Of a stretch of DNA of 64,000 nt, positions 9,942 through 19,461 are shown piece by piece; positions within the stretch are counted from its first letter, which is position 1; each line of letters begins with the position of its first letter. The stretch is taken from contig CAJTNJ010000006.1 in the NCBI GenBank assembly GCA_910577565.1, positions 30,644 to 94,643 on the forward strand, given 5' to 3'. Made by a program: the position numbers and the translations under genes. The DNA is from an uncultured Oscillospiraceae bacterium. GTDB taxonomy: Bacteria > Bacillota > Clostridia > Oscillospirales > Ruminococcaceae. The notes beneath the pieces were generated by a model. It had not been told where the DNA came from and did no database searches. It worked only from the letters and a program-made list of their open reading frames with translations.

Positions 9942-10870
9942 TTATCTTCCTCTTTGTTTTCAGGCATAACTTCATTAAATGCAACAATTGCTACTTCAAT
10001 TTCTTTAACATCCGGCTCACGGGTAGTTAATCTTTGAAGCCATAATCCCGGTGCGGATATAATCTTTGTAAATATATTATCATATTTACCAGCAATTCTT
10101 ATCAACTCATAAGCAAGACCTATTACTATTGGCAAAAGGATTATTTTAAAAACAACGCGCATGAATAAATTATCCCATGTAACTACCGAGAAGACAATTA
10201 TTGAAATAATAAGTACTATTAAAAGAAAGCTTGTGCCGCATCTTGGATGAAATCTTGTGAATTTTTTTACATTTTCTGGAGTAAGTTCATAATCTGCTTC
10301 GTAACAGGATATTGTTTTGTGTTCGGCTCCGTGGTATTCAAACGTTCTTTTAATATCCGAAAGCATTGATATGACAAATAAATATCCAATGAATATGATT
10401 ATTTTAATTAGGCCTTCTATGAGTGCTTTGCCGAAGCTATTTAGATTAAGAAAGTTATTTATCATTTTAACAATTAAAGAAGGCAAAAACATAAATAGTA
10501 TGATTGCAGCAGCAAACCCTAAAACAGTTCCGATAATGCTTGCAACTTTAAATATTTTGTCACCGAGCTTTTGTTCGACAAAACCTGGTTCGCTTTCATT
10601 ATCGTCTTCGTAAATTCCGGCTTTTTGAGCGGATTTCATAAGACATTTATATCCTAAAATAAGTGAGGATATCAGATTAACTACTCCGCGCAAGATTGGG
10701 ATTTTTCTATACCACTTTGGGTGAACAATGCTGTCAACTTTCCAGCTTTCAATGTCAATTTCGCCATTTGGGATGCGAACTGCCATAGAAACTTTGTCAA
10801 GTCCCCTCATCATGACACCTTCAATTAGCGCTTGTCCGCCTATTTTGCTTTTTCTTTTTTCTTTAGCCAT
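9935..10870 (-). CDS. DUF1385 family membrane protein (YqhQ-like)
   Basis: Member of the DUF1385/YqhQ family; biochemical role unknown, often described as putatively metal-dependent. Family hallmarks visible in the 311 residues: N-terminal GGQALIEGVMMRG, a central pair of hydrophobic segments (about residues 110-170), the EYHGAEHKTISCYE motif with conserved His and Cys, and a second hydrophobic pair near 215-255. Lies immediately upstream of and overlapping prmC, its usual neighbour. Confidence 0.9.
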   Translation of the reverse strand: MAKEKRKSKIGGQALIEGVMMRGLDKVSMAVRIPNGEIDIESWKVDSIVHPKWYRKIPILRGVVNLISSLILGYKCLMKSAQKAGIYEDDNESEPGFVEQKLGDKIFKVASIIGTVLGFAAAIILFMFLPSLIVKMINNFLNLNSFGKALIEGLIKIIIFIGYLFVISMLSDIKRTFEYHGAEHKTISCYEADYELTPENVKKFTRFHPRCGTSFLLIVLIISIIVFSVVTWDNLFMRVVFKIILLPIVIGLAYELIRIAGKYDNIFTKIISAPGLWLQRLTTREPDVKEIEVAIVAFNEVMPENKEEDKW

Positions 10871-10917
10871 AATTTAATCCTTTCATTCATTATGCAATTA
10901 ATGTTTATTTTTTTATA

Positions 10918-12360
10918 TTAGTCTTTTGGAAACTCTTCTATTGTTTGTTCTTCGGAACCAAAATATAGAGGTAGTTCAATTGTGACAAGAGTTCCTTTAC
11001 CTTCTATGCTATCAATTGTAAATTTTCCATCATGCATTTTTATAATTTCTTCTACAACTGCAAGTCCTATCCCAGATCCACGTCTTGTATTGTTAGCTTT
11101 ATAAAATTTTTCAGTTACATGAGGAAGATCTTTTTTTGCTATGCCCAAACCATTGTCTTCAATTATTACCTTAGCGGTTTTGTCATCAACACTTGCTTTA
11201 ACAATAACGGTATCTCCTGGGTCAGAATATTTAAGTGCATTATCTATTACATTTATAAAGACTTGTCTTATTCTGTTTTTATCGCCAAAAATTGTTGGGA
11301 TAGTATCTTGTTCTTCATAAATCAGAGTTTTTTCATCTCTCATTGCAAAATCGGTATATATAAGGACGGCTTCTTCTAATTCCGCAAAAAGATCCATTTT
11401 GTCTTTAATGAGTTTAAAGCGCCCGTTTTGAATTCTTGAAAAATCAAGCAATTCTTCAACCATGTCTGAAAGCCTCTCAGTTTCCTTTGCAATTACACGC
11501 ATGCCTCTGTGCAGAGTTTCCCTATCATCAGGGCCAACACTCACTATCGTTTCGCTCCAACCTTGGATAGCAGTAAGGGGAGTTCTTAGTTCGTGAGAAA
11601 CTGAGGATATGAATTCGTTTTTTAAGTGTTCTGAATTTGAAAGTTCATCGGCCATATAGTTTATCGATTCACAAAGTTCTCCTACTTCATCATTAAAGTG
11701 TTTTTTTATACGCACACTCATGTCTCCGGCTGCTATTTCTCTAATTGCAGTGCTAATTTCGCGAACCGGTTTAACAAATGAGTTAACGAAGAATGAACCT
11801 GAGATAATAACGAATGAAAGAGCGATTAAACTTACTATTATGATAATTAATATTATGCGAAATATCAAAGAATCTATCTCTTCAAGTGACACCATATATC
11901 GTATAGCTGAAAATTCGTTGTTAGTAACCGTAACTATTTTTGTGTATGTCATAACATGTTCACCGTTACTTAGATGACCCACGTATAAAGAATATAGATC
12001 AGCCGAAGAGAGCGCTTCGTTATAATCCGGTAGATTATTAACACCTTCTACTAAAAATCCACCTGAAGTCGCAGCAACATTCCCTGAAAAATCCAAACCC
12101 ATGGCTACCATTTTTTCAGAATTGGAAAAGTTTTCAATAAGACTTCTTATTTCGTTGTTCATATTTTTAGACATATTCGTTGATGTGGTTTGCATAAGGT
12201 GGGCGTTGGTGGTTGCACATGACGCAAGAGACTGCTCAGCATAGTTATAATAATATACTTGGATGCTAATAGCAAAAACAATATTGACTATAAGCAATAT
12301 AATTACAATAACAGCTAAAGTGGTCAAAATCCAGCGCGATGTAATGCTTTTAATTTTCAA
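10918..12360 (-). CDS. Membrane sensor histidine kinase (HAMP-HisKA-HATPase)
   Basis: Two-component sensor of 480 residues. A first membrane helix near residues 10-34, an extracytoplasmic sensor of about 130 residues, a second helix near 165-190, a HAMP linker (VKPVREISTAIREIAAGD), the HisKA phospho-acceptor (SSVSHELRTPLTAIQGW), and a C-terminal ATPase domain with N box (VIDNALKYS) and G boxes (IEDNGLGIAKKD, GSGIGLAVVEE). It follows its response regulator by 59 bp. The sensor region resembles nothing I can name; the overall architecture is like PhoR/WalK. Confidence 0.93.
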   Translation of the reverse strand: MKIKSITSRWILTTLAVIVIILLIVNIVFAISIQVYYYNYAEQSLASCATTNAHLMQTTSTNMSKNMNNEIRSLIENFSNSEKMVAMGLDFSGNVAATSGGFLVEGVNNLPDYNEALSSADLYSLYVGHLSNGEHVMTYTKIVTVTNNEFSAIRYMVSLEEIDSLIFRIILIIIIVSLIALSFVIISGSFFVNSFVKPVREISTAIREIAAGDMSVRIKKHFNDEVGELCESINYMADELSNSEHLKNEFISSVSHELRTPLTAIQGWSETIVSVGPDDRETLHRGMRVIAKETERLSDMVEELLDFSRIQNGRFKLIKDKMDLFAELEEAVLIYTDFAMRDEKTLIYEEQDTIPTIFGDKNRIRQVFINVIDNALKYSDPGDTVIVKASVDDKTAKVIIEDNGLGIAKKDLPHVTEKFYKANNTRRGSGIGLAVVEEIIKMHDGKFTIDSIEGKGTLVTIELPLYFGSEEQTIEEFPKD

Positions 12361-12419
12361 ATGTGCTCACCTTTGCCTTTAAATTTACACATACGCTTTA
12401 AATTATCATTGCAAAACAT

Positions 12420-13121
12420 TTAGTTTTTAATTCCCCACTTATACCCATAGCCCCAGACTGTTTGTATAAAGGTTGGTAAAGATGGATTATCTTCAATTTT
12501 CATTCTAAGGCGCCTTATGTTAACATCAACTATTTTTATATCGCCGAAATAATCTTTACTCCAAATTTTATTTAGAATTTGTGCTCTTTCAAGAGCAACA
12601 TCAGGATTGCTTAAAAAAAGATCCATTAGTTGATATTCAACTTGAGTAAGCTCGATTATCTCTCCATTTTTGGTAAGCATGCGACTTTTTTTATTAAACT
12701 CAAAAGGTCCCGATTTAATTGATTCGGTATTTTTAGGACTACTATTTGACATGTTAACTCTGCGGTGAATTGCGTCTACTCTGGCTACGAGTTCAGAGGG
12801 CGAAAAAGGTTTTGCAATATAATCATCAGCACCAAGCATTAAACCTCTTACTTTATCCATCTCCTGAGTTTTAGCGGTTAGCATAATTATGCCTATTGTA
12901 TTGCTCTTTTTACGCAGTTGTTTGCATACTTCAAATCCATCAATTCCAGGCATCATTATATCAAGTATCGCAATATCAAAACCACCGTTAGATTCATCAA
13001 AAGCCTTAAGAGCATCTTCGCCATTTGATACATCAACCACATTATATCCTGATCTTTTTAAATTAATTACCACAAAGTCGCGTATTGCCTCTTCATCTTC
13101 GCATACAAGAATTCTTTTCAT
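12420..13121 (-). CDS. OmpR/PhoB-family response regulator
   Basis: Partner of the following histidine kinase. Receiver domain (about 1-115) with acidic pair in CEDEEA, phospho-acceptor Asp in IAILDIMMPG, conserved Thr/Ser in MLTAKTQ and Lys in YIAKPFSP; C-terminal winged helix (about 135-233) ending with VWGYGYKWG. I start at the ATG at 13121, 8 nt after GGAGG; a longer reading from a TTG at 13136 would overlap that ribosome-binding site. Confidence 0.95.
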   Translation of the reverse strand: MKRILVCEDEEAIRDFVVINLKRSGYNVVDVSNGEDALKAFDESNGGFDIAILDIMMPGIDGFEVCKQLRKKSNTIGIIMLTAKTQEMDKVRGLMLGADDYIAKPFSPSELVARVDAIHRRVNMSNSSPKNTESIKSGPFEFNKKSRMLTKNGEIIELTQVEYQLMDLFLSNPDVALERAQILNKIWSKDYFGDIKIVDVNIRRLRMKIEDNPSLPTFIQTVWGYGYKWGIKN

Positions 13122-13201
13122 TAAATTTTCCTCCAAAAAAGGCTTGAATTTTATTTTAACATAGGGTTATATATTTCATAATTAATTATAATAATATTTA
13201 T

Positions 13202-14605
13202 TTATTTATCTTTACTATTGATGTTAGAATTAATATACATTGTAAAGAATTGGTTTTTTACTTGATCCGGAGATATGGAAAGGGTTGGATCGGTAAGAGG
13301 ATTAACTGTGCTTAAGTTTGCGAGGTATAGTATAGGCCCATCTGTTCTTACCACAAAATAATTGAACGGTATATTGTTTTTGTTGTTTTGGGAATCTATT
13401 CTAAGGCGCAAAAGTTTTTCTTTGTCATTTTCGAGTGAATTATGATAAACAAAGAATTCTATTTCATCGTTTTGATATAGATTTTTAGCACTTACTTTTC
13501 CTTCCCAATGTTTAGGTAAAGTAATCCCAAAACCTTGGGAATAGTTTACATAAGTCGTTATATCATCTACAAGCTTTCCATTTTGAAACTTGCGCCAGTT
13601 TGTGATATAAATAGGTGATGTACTGTTTTGATCATAACCTGGGAACAGTTTAGTGTGTGGAATTTCAATAGTTCCATTTTTATTAATATCGTAAGAAATC
13701 GGAACTTGGTATCTTATAGTCTGATCTATCATATTGTTTTCAAGGATGATATTTTTAAGACTATCATTTTCATAAATTAATACCTCAGTACCATAAGTCG
13801 TTTTGGTTATTTGTTCATCAATAAATAAAGTTGGTTTACCAAAGGAATTATGATCAAAACTTATATTTGTATAATTTATTATGTTTCCGCTCATTTGGGT
13901 TTCACCCCAAAGAGCAATATGATCATTTGAAATTGAGTTAATTACAGCCGACGTGATGTAGTGAGAATTTTTTGTTTTATCTATAATTGAATAATTTTTT
14001 GAATTGTTAGTTTCTTTTTCATAGTGACCAATGGTTATTAGTTCATTAATGCCATCTTCATTTATATCACAAACTTCCATAGCTTGATATTCACCAGCAT
14101 AAAGTATATGAAAGTTATCTATATTGAAATTATATATACAATAATTTTTTTGAGTTTGCTGTTCTGATGAATATCCTACGATTAGATAATTGTAGATGTT
14201 AGATTCGTCTTTTAAAAACATTACCTTGTCTACTTTTTCACCATCACAAGGCAAATCCCAATTACAAGTCCAGTTACCATTTAATTCACTAAACACTCCC
14301 ATTCTAAGGCCCGTGCCACTTAGTGTTTCTTGAACACCACTTTTATAAAAAGCTATTGCTTGTTTTAAGCTATCATTATAATTTTGTAAAATAATGGATG
14401 ATCTATATTCACCTGATTGAGGAGATTGAAGCGAAATTTTATCACCTTGATGTACCGATGATTTTAAGGCATTATAAATTGCAGTATATTCTCCAGAAAA
14501 GTTTGGAGGTCGAAGCAGTGCATCGCTGTCATTAAACTGACTACATCCTGATAAGTTCAAGCAAATAGACAAAGTTAATATAGCAATAATTAGTTTTTTT
14601 AACAT
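13202..14605 (-). CDS. Predicted surface lipoprotein upstream of the two-component system
   Basis: 467-residue exported lipoprotein with a signal peptide ending in the lipobox LSGC (LSICLNLSGCSQ). The body contains a Ca-binding-like repeat (CDINEDGINELITIG) of the kind seen in FG-GAP/VCBS proteins, and a C-terminal region resembling a PsbP-like fold by eye only. Function unknown. First gene of the run, 80 bp before the response regulator, so it may be the sensing accessory or a target of the kinase pair. Start is the ATG at 14605 behind GGGGGAG; the TTG at 14617 lies in that site. Confidence 0.8.
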   Translation of the reverse strand: MLKKLIIAILTLSICLNLSGCSQFNDSDALLRPPNFSGEYTAIYNALKSSVHQGDKISLQSPQSGEYRSSIILQNYNDSLKQAIAFYKSGVQETLSGTGLRMGVFSELNGNWTCNWDLPCDGEKVDKVMFLKDESNIYNYLIVGYSSEQQTQKNYCIYNFNIDNFHILYAGEYQAMEVCDINEDGINELITIGHYEKETNNSKNYSIIDKTKNSHYITSAVINSISNDHIALWGETQMSGNIINYTNISFDHNSFGKPTLFIDEQITKTTYGTEVLIYENDSLKNIILENNMIDQTIRYQVPISYDINKNGTIEIPHTKLFPGYDQNSTSPIYITNWRKFQNGKLVDDITTYVNYSQGFGITLPKHWEGKVSAKNLYQNDEIEFFVYHNSLENDKEKLLRLRIDSQNNKNNIPFNYFVVRTDGPILYLANLSTVNPLTDPTLSISPDQVKNQFFTMYINSNINSKDK

Positions 14606-14644
14606 ACACTCCCCCAAAGATAAATATAAATTTACTTAATTATA

Positions 14645-14673
14645 ATTATATCACAAAGCATGATTTTTTGCAA
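14645..14673 (-). promoter_or_regulatory. Sigma-A promoter of the lipoprotein/two-component/recA run
   Basis: Minus strand: TTGCAA (14673-14668), 17-bp spacer, TATAAT (14650-14645) with a TGA extension directly before it (extended -10). Lies 40 bp upstream of the lipoprotein ATG. Short gaps downstream suggest it may feed the whole run to pgsA. Confidence 0.65.
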
Positions 14674-14720
14674 TTTATAGGAGAATGTCCAAATAAAATA
14701 TAACATGATATAATATATCT

Positions 14721-14881
14721 ATGGGAAAGATAAAATGTCCGAAATAGGGAAAACGAAAAAATATGGAAAGCGGGAAAGTCAAAAGAGGAACAAGTATTAT
14801 AATTGTAAGAAATGCAAAAGAAAGTTCATAACAGAAGTTAAGGCAACATCGAACAAAAGATTGCAAATAGAGGTTAATTGA
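14721..14881 (+). pseudogene. IS1-like transposase N-terminal zinc-ribbon remnant
   Basis: Translation from ATG 14721 gives MGKIKCPK and then, after a stop and a frame change, KKYGKRESQKRNKYYNCKKC followed by KRKFITEV. The Cys pairs and order match the zinc-ribbon start of IS1-family InsA-like transposases. It ends in stops after about 50 residues with no catalytic domain. A second copy of the same family lies at 63,750-64,000. Confidence 0.55.
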
Positions 14882-14895
14882 TATAGAATAAAAGC

Positions 14896-15821
14896 ATGAA
14901 TAAACAAATAAGTCTGTCATATAAGGAAAAAGAAAAAAATATTTTTAAAAAGGATTAAGAAAATTATACTGTGGGGAAAGTGGGAAGCACTAATTAAGCC
15001 GTACTATTATAAATGAGAGCGCGGCAACAAGCCATACGAGTTTGATTTGATGTTGCGTCTACACATTCTTAAAAATACTATGATTTATTGGATGAAGCAA
15101 CATATACCTAGGTGATAAACAGCCGGGCATTTTCTGAATTTTGTGGGATTGAAATCATTAATCAAATACAAAACAGAGACACAATAGGACGATTGCGCAA
15201 AATACTTGTAAAGCATAGCCTGAAAAAATAGATTCAGCAGGTAGTCAGTTTGTTAACAGAACAAGGACTGATTTTGAAAAAAAGGAACGATTGTAGATTC
15301 TACTATGATAGCAGCAACATCATCTACCAAAAACCAGAAGAAGAAACGAGACCCTGACGTTCATTATGTGAAAAAAGGAAACAGATGGCATTTTGTATAT
15401 AAGGCTCATGTTTGAGTAGATAAGGACACGGAATTGGTACATCATGTGGAAGTAACGAGTGCCAATATATACGATGTAACTATGTTGTCAAAATTGCTTA
15501 CAAGATCAGAAAGGGTTATAGTGGATATTTAGGAGTGCAAAAGCGTAAAGAAGTAGTCAAACGTAATCAATAAGGTTAAAAATCATATATAAAATCAATA
15601 GTAGAGTATCACAATGCAAGAAAAATTCTACCAGATCTCGAGAACAGATCAAGCGACGGAATCATGAGAAGTCATAAATACGTGCTAAGTTAGAGCATTT
15701 TTTTGCTATTGTTAAAAGCATGTTTCGATACCAAAAGATAGTGAAACAGAAGGAAAAACTGAATATGATGTTAGCTTTAGCAAATCTATATCTGACAAGC
15801 AAGCATTATTTTACGGCCTGA
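14896..15821 (+). pseudogene. IS5-family-like transposase, decayed
   Basis: Three-frame reading reconstructs a DDE transposase: WEALIKPYYYK, then ERGNKPYEFDLMLRLHILKN, DLLDEATY, SRAFSEFCGIE, then after a shift [66 protein letters not shown] and a C-terminus FAIVKSMFRYQK. These match the IS5 group (VDSTxIxA and H-DxxxLxxLL motifs). Several in-frame stops and frameshifts make it non-functional. I could not define terminal inverted repeats. Confidence 0.75.
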
Positions 15822-15829
15822 TCAGGTAA

Positions 15830-16027
15830 ACCTTTGATGAATTTTCAAGGGTATTGGATGGTTTCATCTTTGTATATGATTATAAAATTTGTTATTGCCT
15901 TAAGAATAATGAGTCTTACATTTTCGGTTTTTACAGAAAATTGGATTTAAAGTCTCAAAATAGAATTGTTAGATTTGATGAGACTTTATTAATTCTTCAA
16001 AGGCAGGGGTATTTTATTACTTCCTGA
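15830..16027 (+). other. Unrecognised open stretch downstream of the transposase remnant
   Basis: A frame between two stops reads DEFSRVLDGFIFVYDYK and later SYIFGFYRKLDLKSQNR and LLILQRQGYFITS. It looks protein-like but has no convincing start or ribosome-binding site, so it is probably a fragment of a lost gene. The rest up to 16,155 is AT-rich and appears empty. Confidence 0.2.
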
Positions 16028-16155
16028 TTTTTAACATTCGTTTTTTGTTGGCCTATATGTAGCTTGCTTTGTTATAATCACTTTTTATAATATTCTTCAA
16101 TTACATTTTTTCAAACTTAACTTCATCTCTATTTTAAAATGATATATAAATTCAA

Positions 16156-17088
16156 TTAATCTTTATATTTTGTGATATATCTTAGTATTGTAAGATCACG
16201 CTCGAATATATGTTTATGCTCTTTTCTAAGTACAGAAAGTATTACTCCACAAAAGAAATTCATAACTCCTAAAATTGCAAAACCTATTGAGACAAATAAT
16301 GTTGGAAAATTAGGAACTAAGCCTGTTTTTACAAAACATATTAAAACTGGTATAAATAAGCAAGCGGATATAATTAAAAACATTAATGTTGTAATTCCAA
16401 AAAACATGAATGGCTTACAATCTCTGAACAATCTAAATATAGTAAATAAAACTTTCATTCCATCAGAGTAGGTATTTAATTTTGACTCACTTCCTTTAGG
16501 ACGATCTTTATAATCAATTGGTTTCTCAACTATTTTAAAATTATGGTCCAGTGCAAATATAGTCATCTCAGTTTCAATTTCAAATCCTTTAGAAATAACA
16601 GGAAATGACTTTACAAAATCACGGCTAAACGCGCGAGCACCTGTCATTATATCTTTCATGTTAGAATTAAATATTAAGTTTATTAATTTTCTTACTATAA
16701 CATTGCCAAAATTGTGGAACTTCCTTTTGTTTTCAGTAAAGTAGGTTGAAGATAATCTGTCGCCTACTGCCATATCAGCCTTACCATCAAGTACTAATTT
16801 TTCAAGCACAGGACCGAATTTAGCAGGATATGTATCGTCACCATCAACCATAATATAACAATCTGCATCAATATCTCTGAACATTGACCTAACAACATTT
16901 CCTTTGCCTTGTTTAAATTCTTTTCTAACAATAGCACCTGACTCACTAGCAATTTTTGATGTTTCATCAGTAGAATTATTGTCATAAACATAGATAGTTG
17001 AGTGTGGCATTTCTTTTTTAAAGTCTTCTATAACTTTTTTAATGGTTTTTTCTTCATTATAACAAGGGATTAAAATAGCAGTTTTCAT
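16156..17088 (-). CDS. Family 2 glycosyltransferase, polyprenyl-phosphate type
   Basis: Likely transfers a sugar from a nucleotide donor to a polyprenyl phosphate (DPM1/GtrB-like). The GT-A domain occupies about residues 1-215 with the N-terminal IPCYNEEKTI motif, the DNNSTDET nucleotide-binding segment and the metal-binding D-x-D (MVDGDDTYP); MKDIMTGARAFS is a typical acceptor-side motif. Two C-terminal membrane helices follow (about 232-255 and 265-290). Starts 35 bp after the large membrane protein, behind AGGAGAGG. Together the two genes look like a cell-envelope glycosylation pair. Confidence 0.88.
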   Translation of the reverse strand: MKTAILIPCYNEEKTIKKVIEDFKKEMPHSTIYVYDNNSTDETSKIASESGAIVRKEFKQGKGNVVRSMFRDIDADCYIMVDGDDTYPAKFGPVLEKLVLDGKADMAVGDRLSSTYFTENKRKFHNFGNVIVRKLINLIFNSNMKDIMTGARAFSRDFVKSFPVISKGFEIETEMTIFALDHNFKIVEKPIDYKDRPKGSESKLNTYSDGMKVLFTIFRLFRDCKPFMFFGITTLMFLIISACLFIPVLICFVKTGLVPNFPTLFVSIGFAILGVMNFFCGVILSVLRKEHKHIFERDLTILRYITKYKD

Positions 17089-17123
17089 ATTACCTCTCCT
17101 AATAATTTAAATTTATTTTTATT

Positions 17124-19334
17124 TTAATAAGATACATGATATATTTTATAATTTCCTTCACTGTCAACTAAATTAATGTGCGCATTCATATTGTCATATA
17201 TCGAAAGTTCCTTATCAGTTAGTATATATGATACTTCAATTAATTTTAAATCATTTACATTTAAGTGAACTGTGAAATGATCAAGGAAATTAAGTTCAAA
17301 CCAACTCTCAGTTTCATTTTGCAGCACAAAGCTTATATGTGCATATCTATTGTATATTTCTTTGTATTTCTTGCTTGGATCTAACTTTTCCCATCTTTGT
17401 AAATCTGGGTACACATTTGTTGAATTTATTGTAGGGCCACCAACGATAATTGGCAAATTATTAAATATTACGTTATCTGATATAACCAACCATTTCAATT
17501 GCCCACTATGTTCGTCATTAATATATTGTAATTTTTTTACTAAAGGATTATTATAAATTGATTGAGCGCCAAGTTGTATAGGATTTATAAATGCTCCTAA
17601 AGCTATAGCCAAGCATAAAGAATAAACTGCAAAAACTCTAGAGATATATTTGTTTTTTATCATAATGATCAATAAAATACCAATTAACAAAACCAATCCA
17701 AAAATAAGACAGTATTGTTTTATCATAAAATTAGGAATAATTAACCTAACACAAACTATATAAACAAATGAGATTATAAAGCTTATTAACAATGCCAGTA
17801 AAGGTTTAAATCTAGTTTTTAACAAATATGCTGATCTAATAATTATAATTAAGTTTATAAATCCAAGAATTAATGCTGTTCTAGAAGATGTAGTATACTT
17901 CATTAATGTTATGTTAATTAAAAAATCAGGAAAACCAAAAAAGCAATACAGCATGAAAATAAAATCTAAAATTAATAAAATTATTAATAACGCATCTTTA
18001 GTTTTTTCTTTTATTATAATCCACAATGGTAAAAGCATAGCTAATGGGAAAAAATCAAAAAACATGGCCGATTCTACTTGGTTTATCAATATATCAGCGT
18101 TATTAGTAGCATCAAATCCTGAAACCCAAGGCGAAAATAAGCCAACAGCAGGGCCACTAAAGAAGATGCTGAAAACGCCTCCGCCATTATCAATTCTTGA
18201 TCCTGGATAGTCTGTACTTAAAACAGTATATATTGTTTCCCATGATTTTATAAAAATTAGTCCTGTGAGAATTGATAATAATATAAAAGCTCCTAAAATA
18301 ATAGGTATATCTTCATTAGCATGAAATGAATAATTTTTTTTATTTTTTATAATAACCCAAATCAAAAGAGCTAAAAAGACATATGCTAGTGGTAATTGCC
18401 ATGCAGGATAAAAAGTAAGTATAAAAACTAAAAGACAGTAAACGAGACCTAAAGATAATAATATTTTATATGATAATTTGGTGGTTCTCATATATTTATC
18501 GATAATTATTATTGCAAAAGATCCAAATGCCAACATTTCAACAAGTCCATTTACTGCAAACCACCATTGTATAGCAGGTGATAAAGTTACTAAACATGCA
18601 AATGCAAATGAAATAGTTTTTGAATGTTTAGTAATTAGCATACCCAACTCAAAAACAGCCATAAATAAAATCAAAAGTCTAAAACCCCAAAAATAGGCCA
18701 ATCCTCTTTGAGGACCAAATAAGATATATCCCAAGTGGGATGGTCTAAAAATACCAGCAAAGCTAAAGACAGGTTGACCATAAACTATAAACATGTCAGT
18801 TTTATCCGCTCTAACAACATGGCCAAAATAAGAAAAAGGGCCATTATAGTCAGCGTATTGCGAAAAAGCCATAGGGGTATTTACACCATATTCATCGGAG
18901 CGAATAGACCTTGGTACACCAAAAATCAATCCTTGTTTTTCAGATGAAGGTAACATATCGCTCCAAATTAATAAAGATGAACAACTTATACAAAATAATA
19001 AAAACAATAAAAAAACTAGAATCATTAAAGGCCATCTATATTTGTATATAAAATCAAAAATTTTCTTTAAAGATATACCCTTGGCTTTTAAAATATATAC
19101 TGTAAATAAAATTATTAAAAAAACAAATATAAATAAAAAAACCAATTGTTTAATTGAGATAAGTTTCCATACACAAATATAATAATCTAAAAAATTTGTA
19201 TAATTAAAATTTGAGCAGTTTGTATAGGTACAAGAAAAAAATTGGATAAATATTGAAAAAACCGCGCTAAATAAAAAACTAATTATTATTGTTTTTATCC
19301 AAAACAATTTATTATTAGCATAGTTTATATTCAT
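17124..19334 (-). CDS. Large polytopic membrane protein, probably GT-C-like
   Basis: 736 residues with about 12-14 hydrophobic helices and a soluble C-terminal segment of about 140 residues. The first large loop carries PRSIRSDEYGVNTPMAFSQY, then a GQPVFSFAGIFRPSH segment and SPAIQWWFAVNG. An RSDE(Y/W) loop motif of this kind occurs in uncharacterised bacterial membrane proteins thought to be GT-C glycosyltransferases using polyprenyl-phosphate sugars; I infer that role from the fold and from the adjacent DPM1-like enzyme. No catalytic residue can be assigned from sequence alone. Confidence 0.65.
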   Translation of the reverse strand: MNINYANNKLFWIKTIIISFLFSAVFSIFIQFFSCTYTNCSNFNYTNFLDYYICVWKLISIKQLVFLFIFVFLIILFTVYILKAKGISLKKIFDFIYKYRWPLMILVFLLFLLFCISCSSLLIWSDMLPSSEKQGLIFGVPRSIRSDEYGVNTPMAFSQYADYNGPFSYFGHVVRADKTDMFIVYGQPVFSFAGIFRPSHLGYILFGPQRGLAYFWGFRLLILFMAVFELGMLITKHSKTISFAFACLVTLSPAIQWWFAVNGLVEMLAFGSFAIIIIDKYMRTTKLSYKILLSLGLVYCLLVFILTFYPAWQLPLAYVFLALLIWVIIKNKKNYSFHANEDIPIILGAFILLSILTGLIFIKSWETIYTVLSTDYPGSRIDNGGGVFSIFFSGPAVGLFSPWVSGFDATNNADILINQVESAMFFDFFPLAMLLPLWIIIKEKTKDALLIILLILDFIFMLYCFFGFPDFLINITLMKYTTSSRTALILGFINLIIIIRSAYLLKTRFKPLLALLISFIISFVYIVCVRLIIPNFMIKQYCLIFGLVLLIGILLIIMIKNKYISRVFAVYSLCLAIALGAFINPIQLGAQSIYNNPLVKKLQYINDEHSGQLKWLVISDNVIFNNLPIIVGGPTINSTNVYPDLQRWEKLDPSKKYKEIYNRYAHISFVLQNETESWFELNFLDHFTVHLNVNDLKLIEVSYILTDKELSIYDNMNAHINLVDSEGNYKIYHVSY

Positions 19335-19372
19335 AATAAAAGCTCCTGTTTTAAACTCAAATAAATCGATTT

Positions 19373-19401
19373 ATTATAGCATGTTCGATATTTTTTGTCA
19401 A
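19373..19401 (-). promoter_or_regulatory. Consensus sigma-A promoter of the glycosyltransferase pair
   Basis: Minus strand: perfect TTGACA (19401-19396), 17-bp spacer, perfect TATAAT (19378-19373), 39 bp upstream of the membrane-protein ATG. Confidence 0.85.
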
Positions 19402-19461
19402 AATTTTTACTTAAAATATTAATATTTATTAAACAAAAAATTAAGAATGGTATCAAAAATA

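Noticed and set aside
14675-14920. 81-codon minus-strand frame opposite the IS1-like fragment
   Set aside because: Composition-driven shadow; the plus strand carries the recognisable zinc-ribbon motif.
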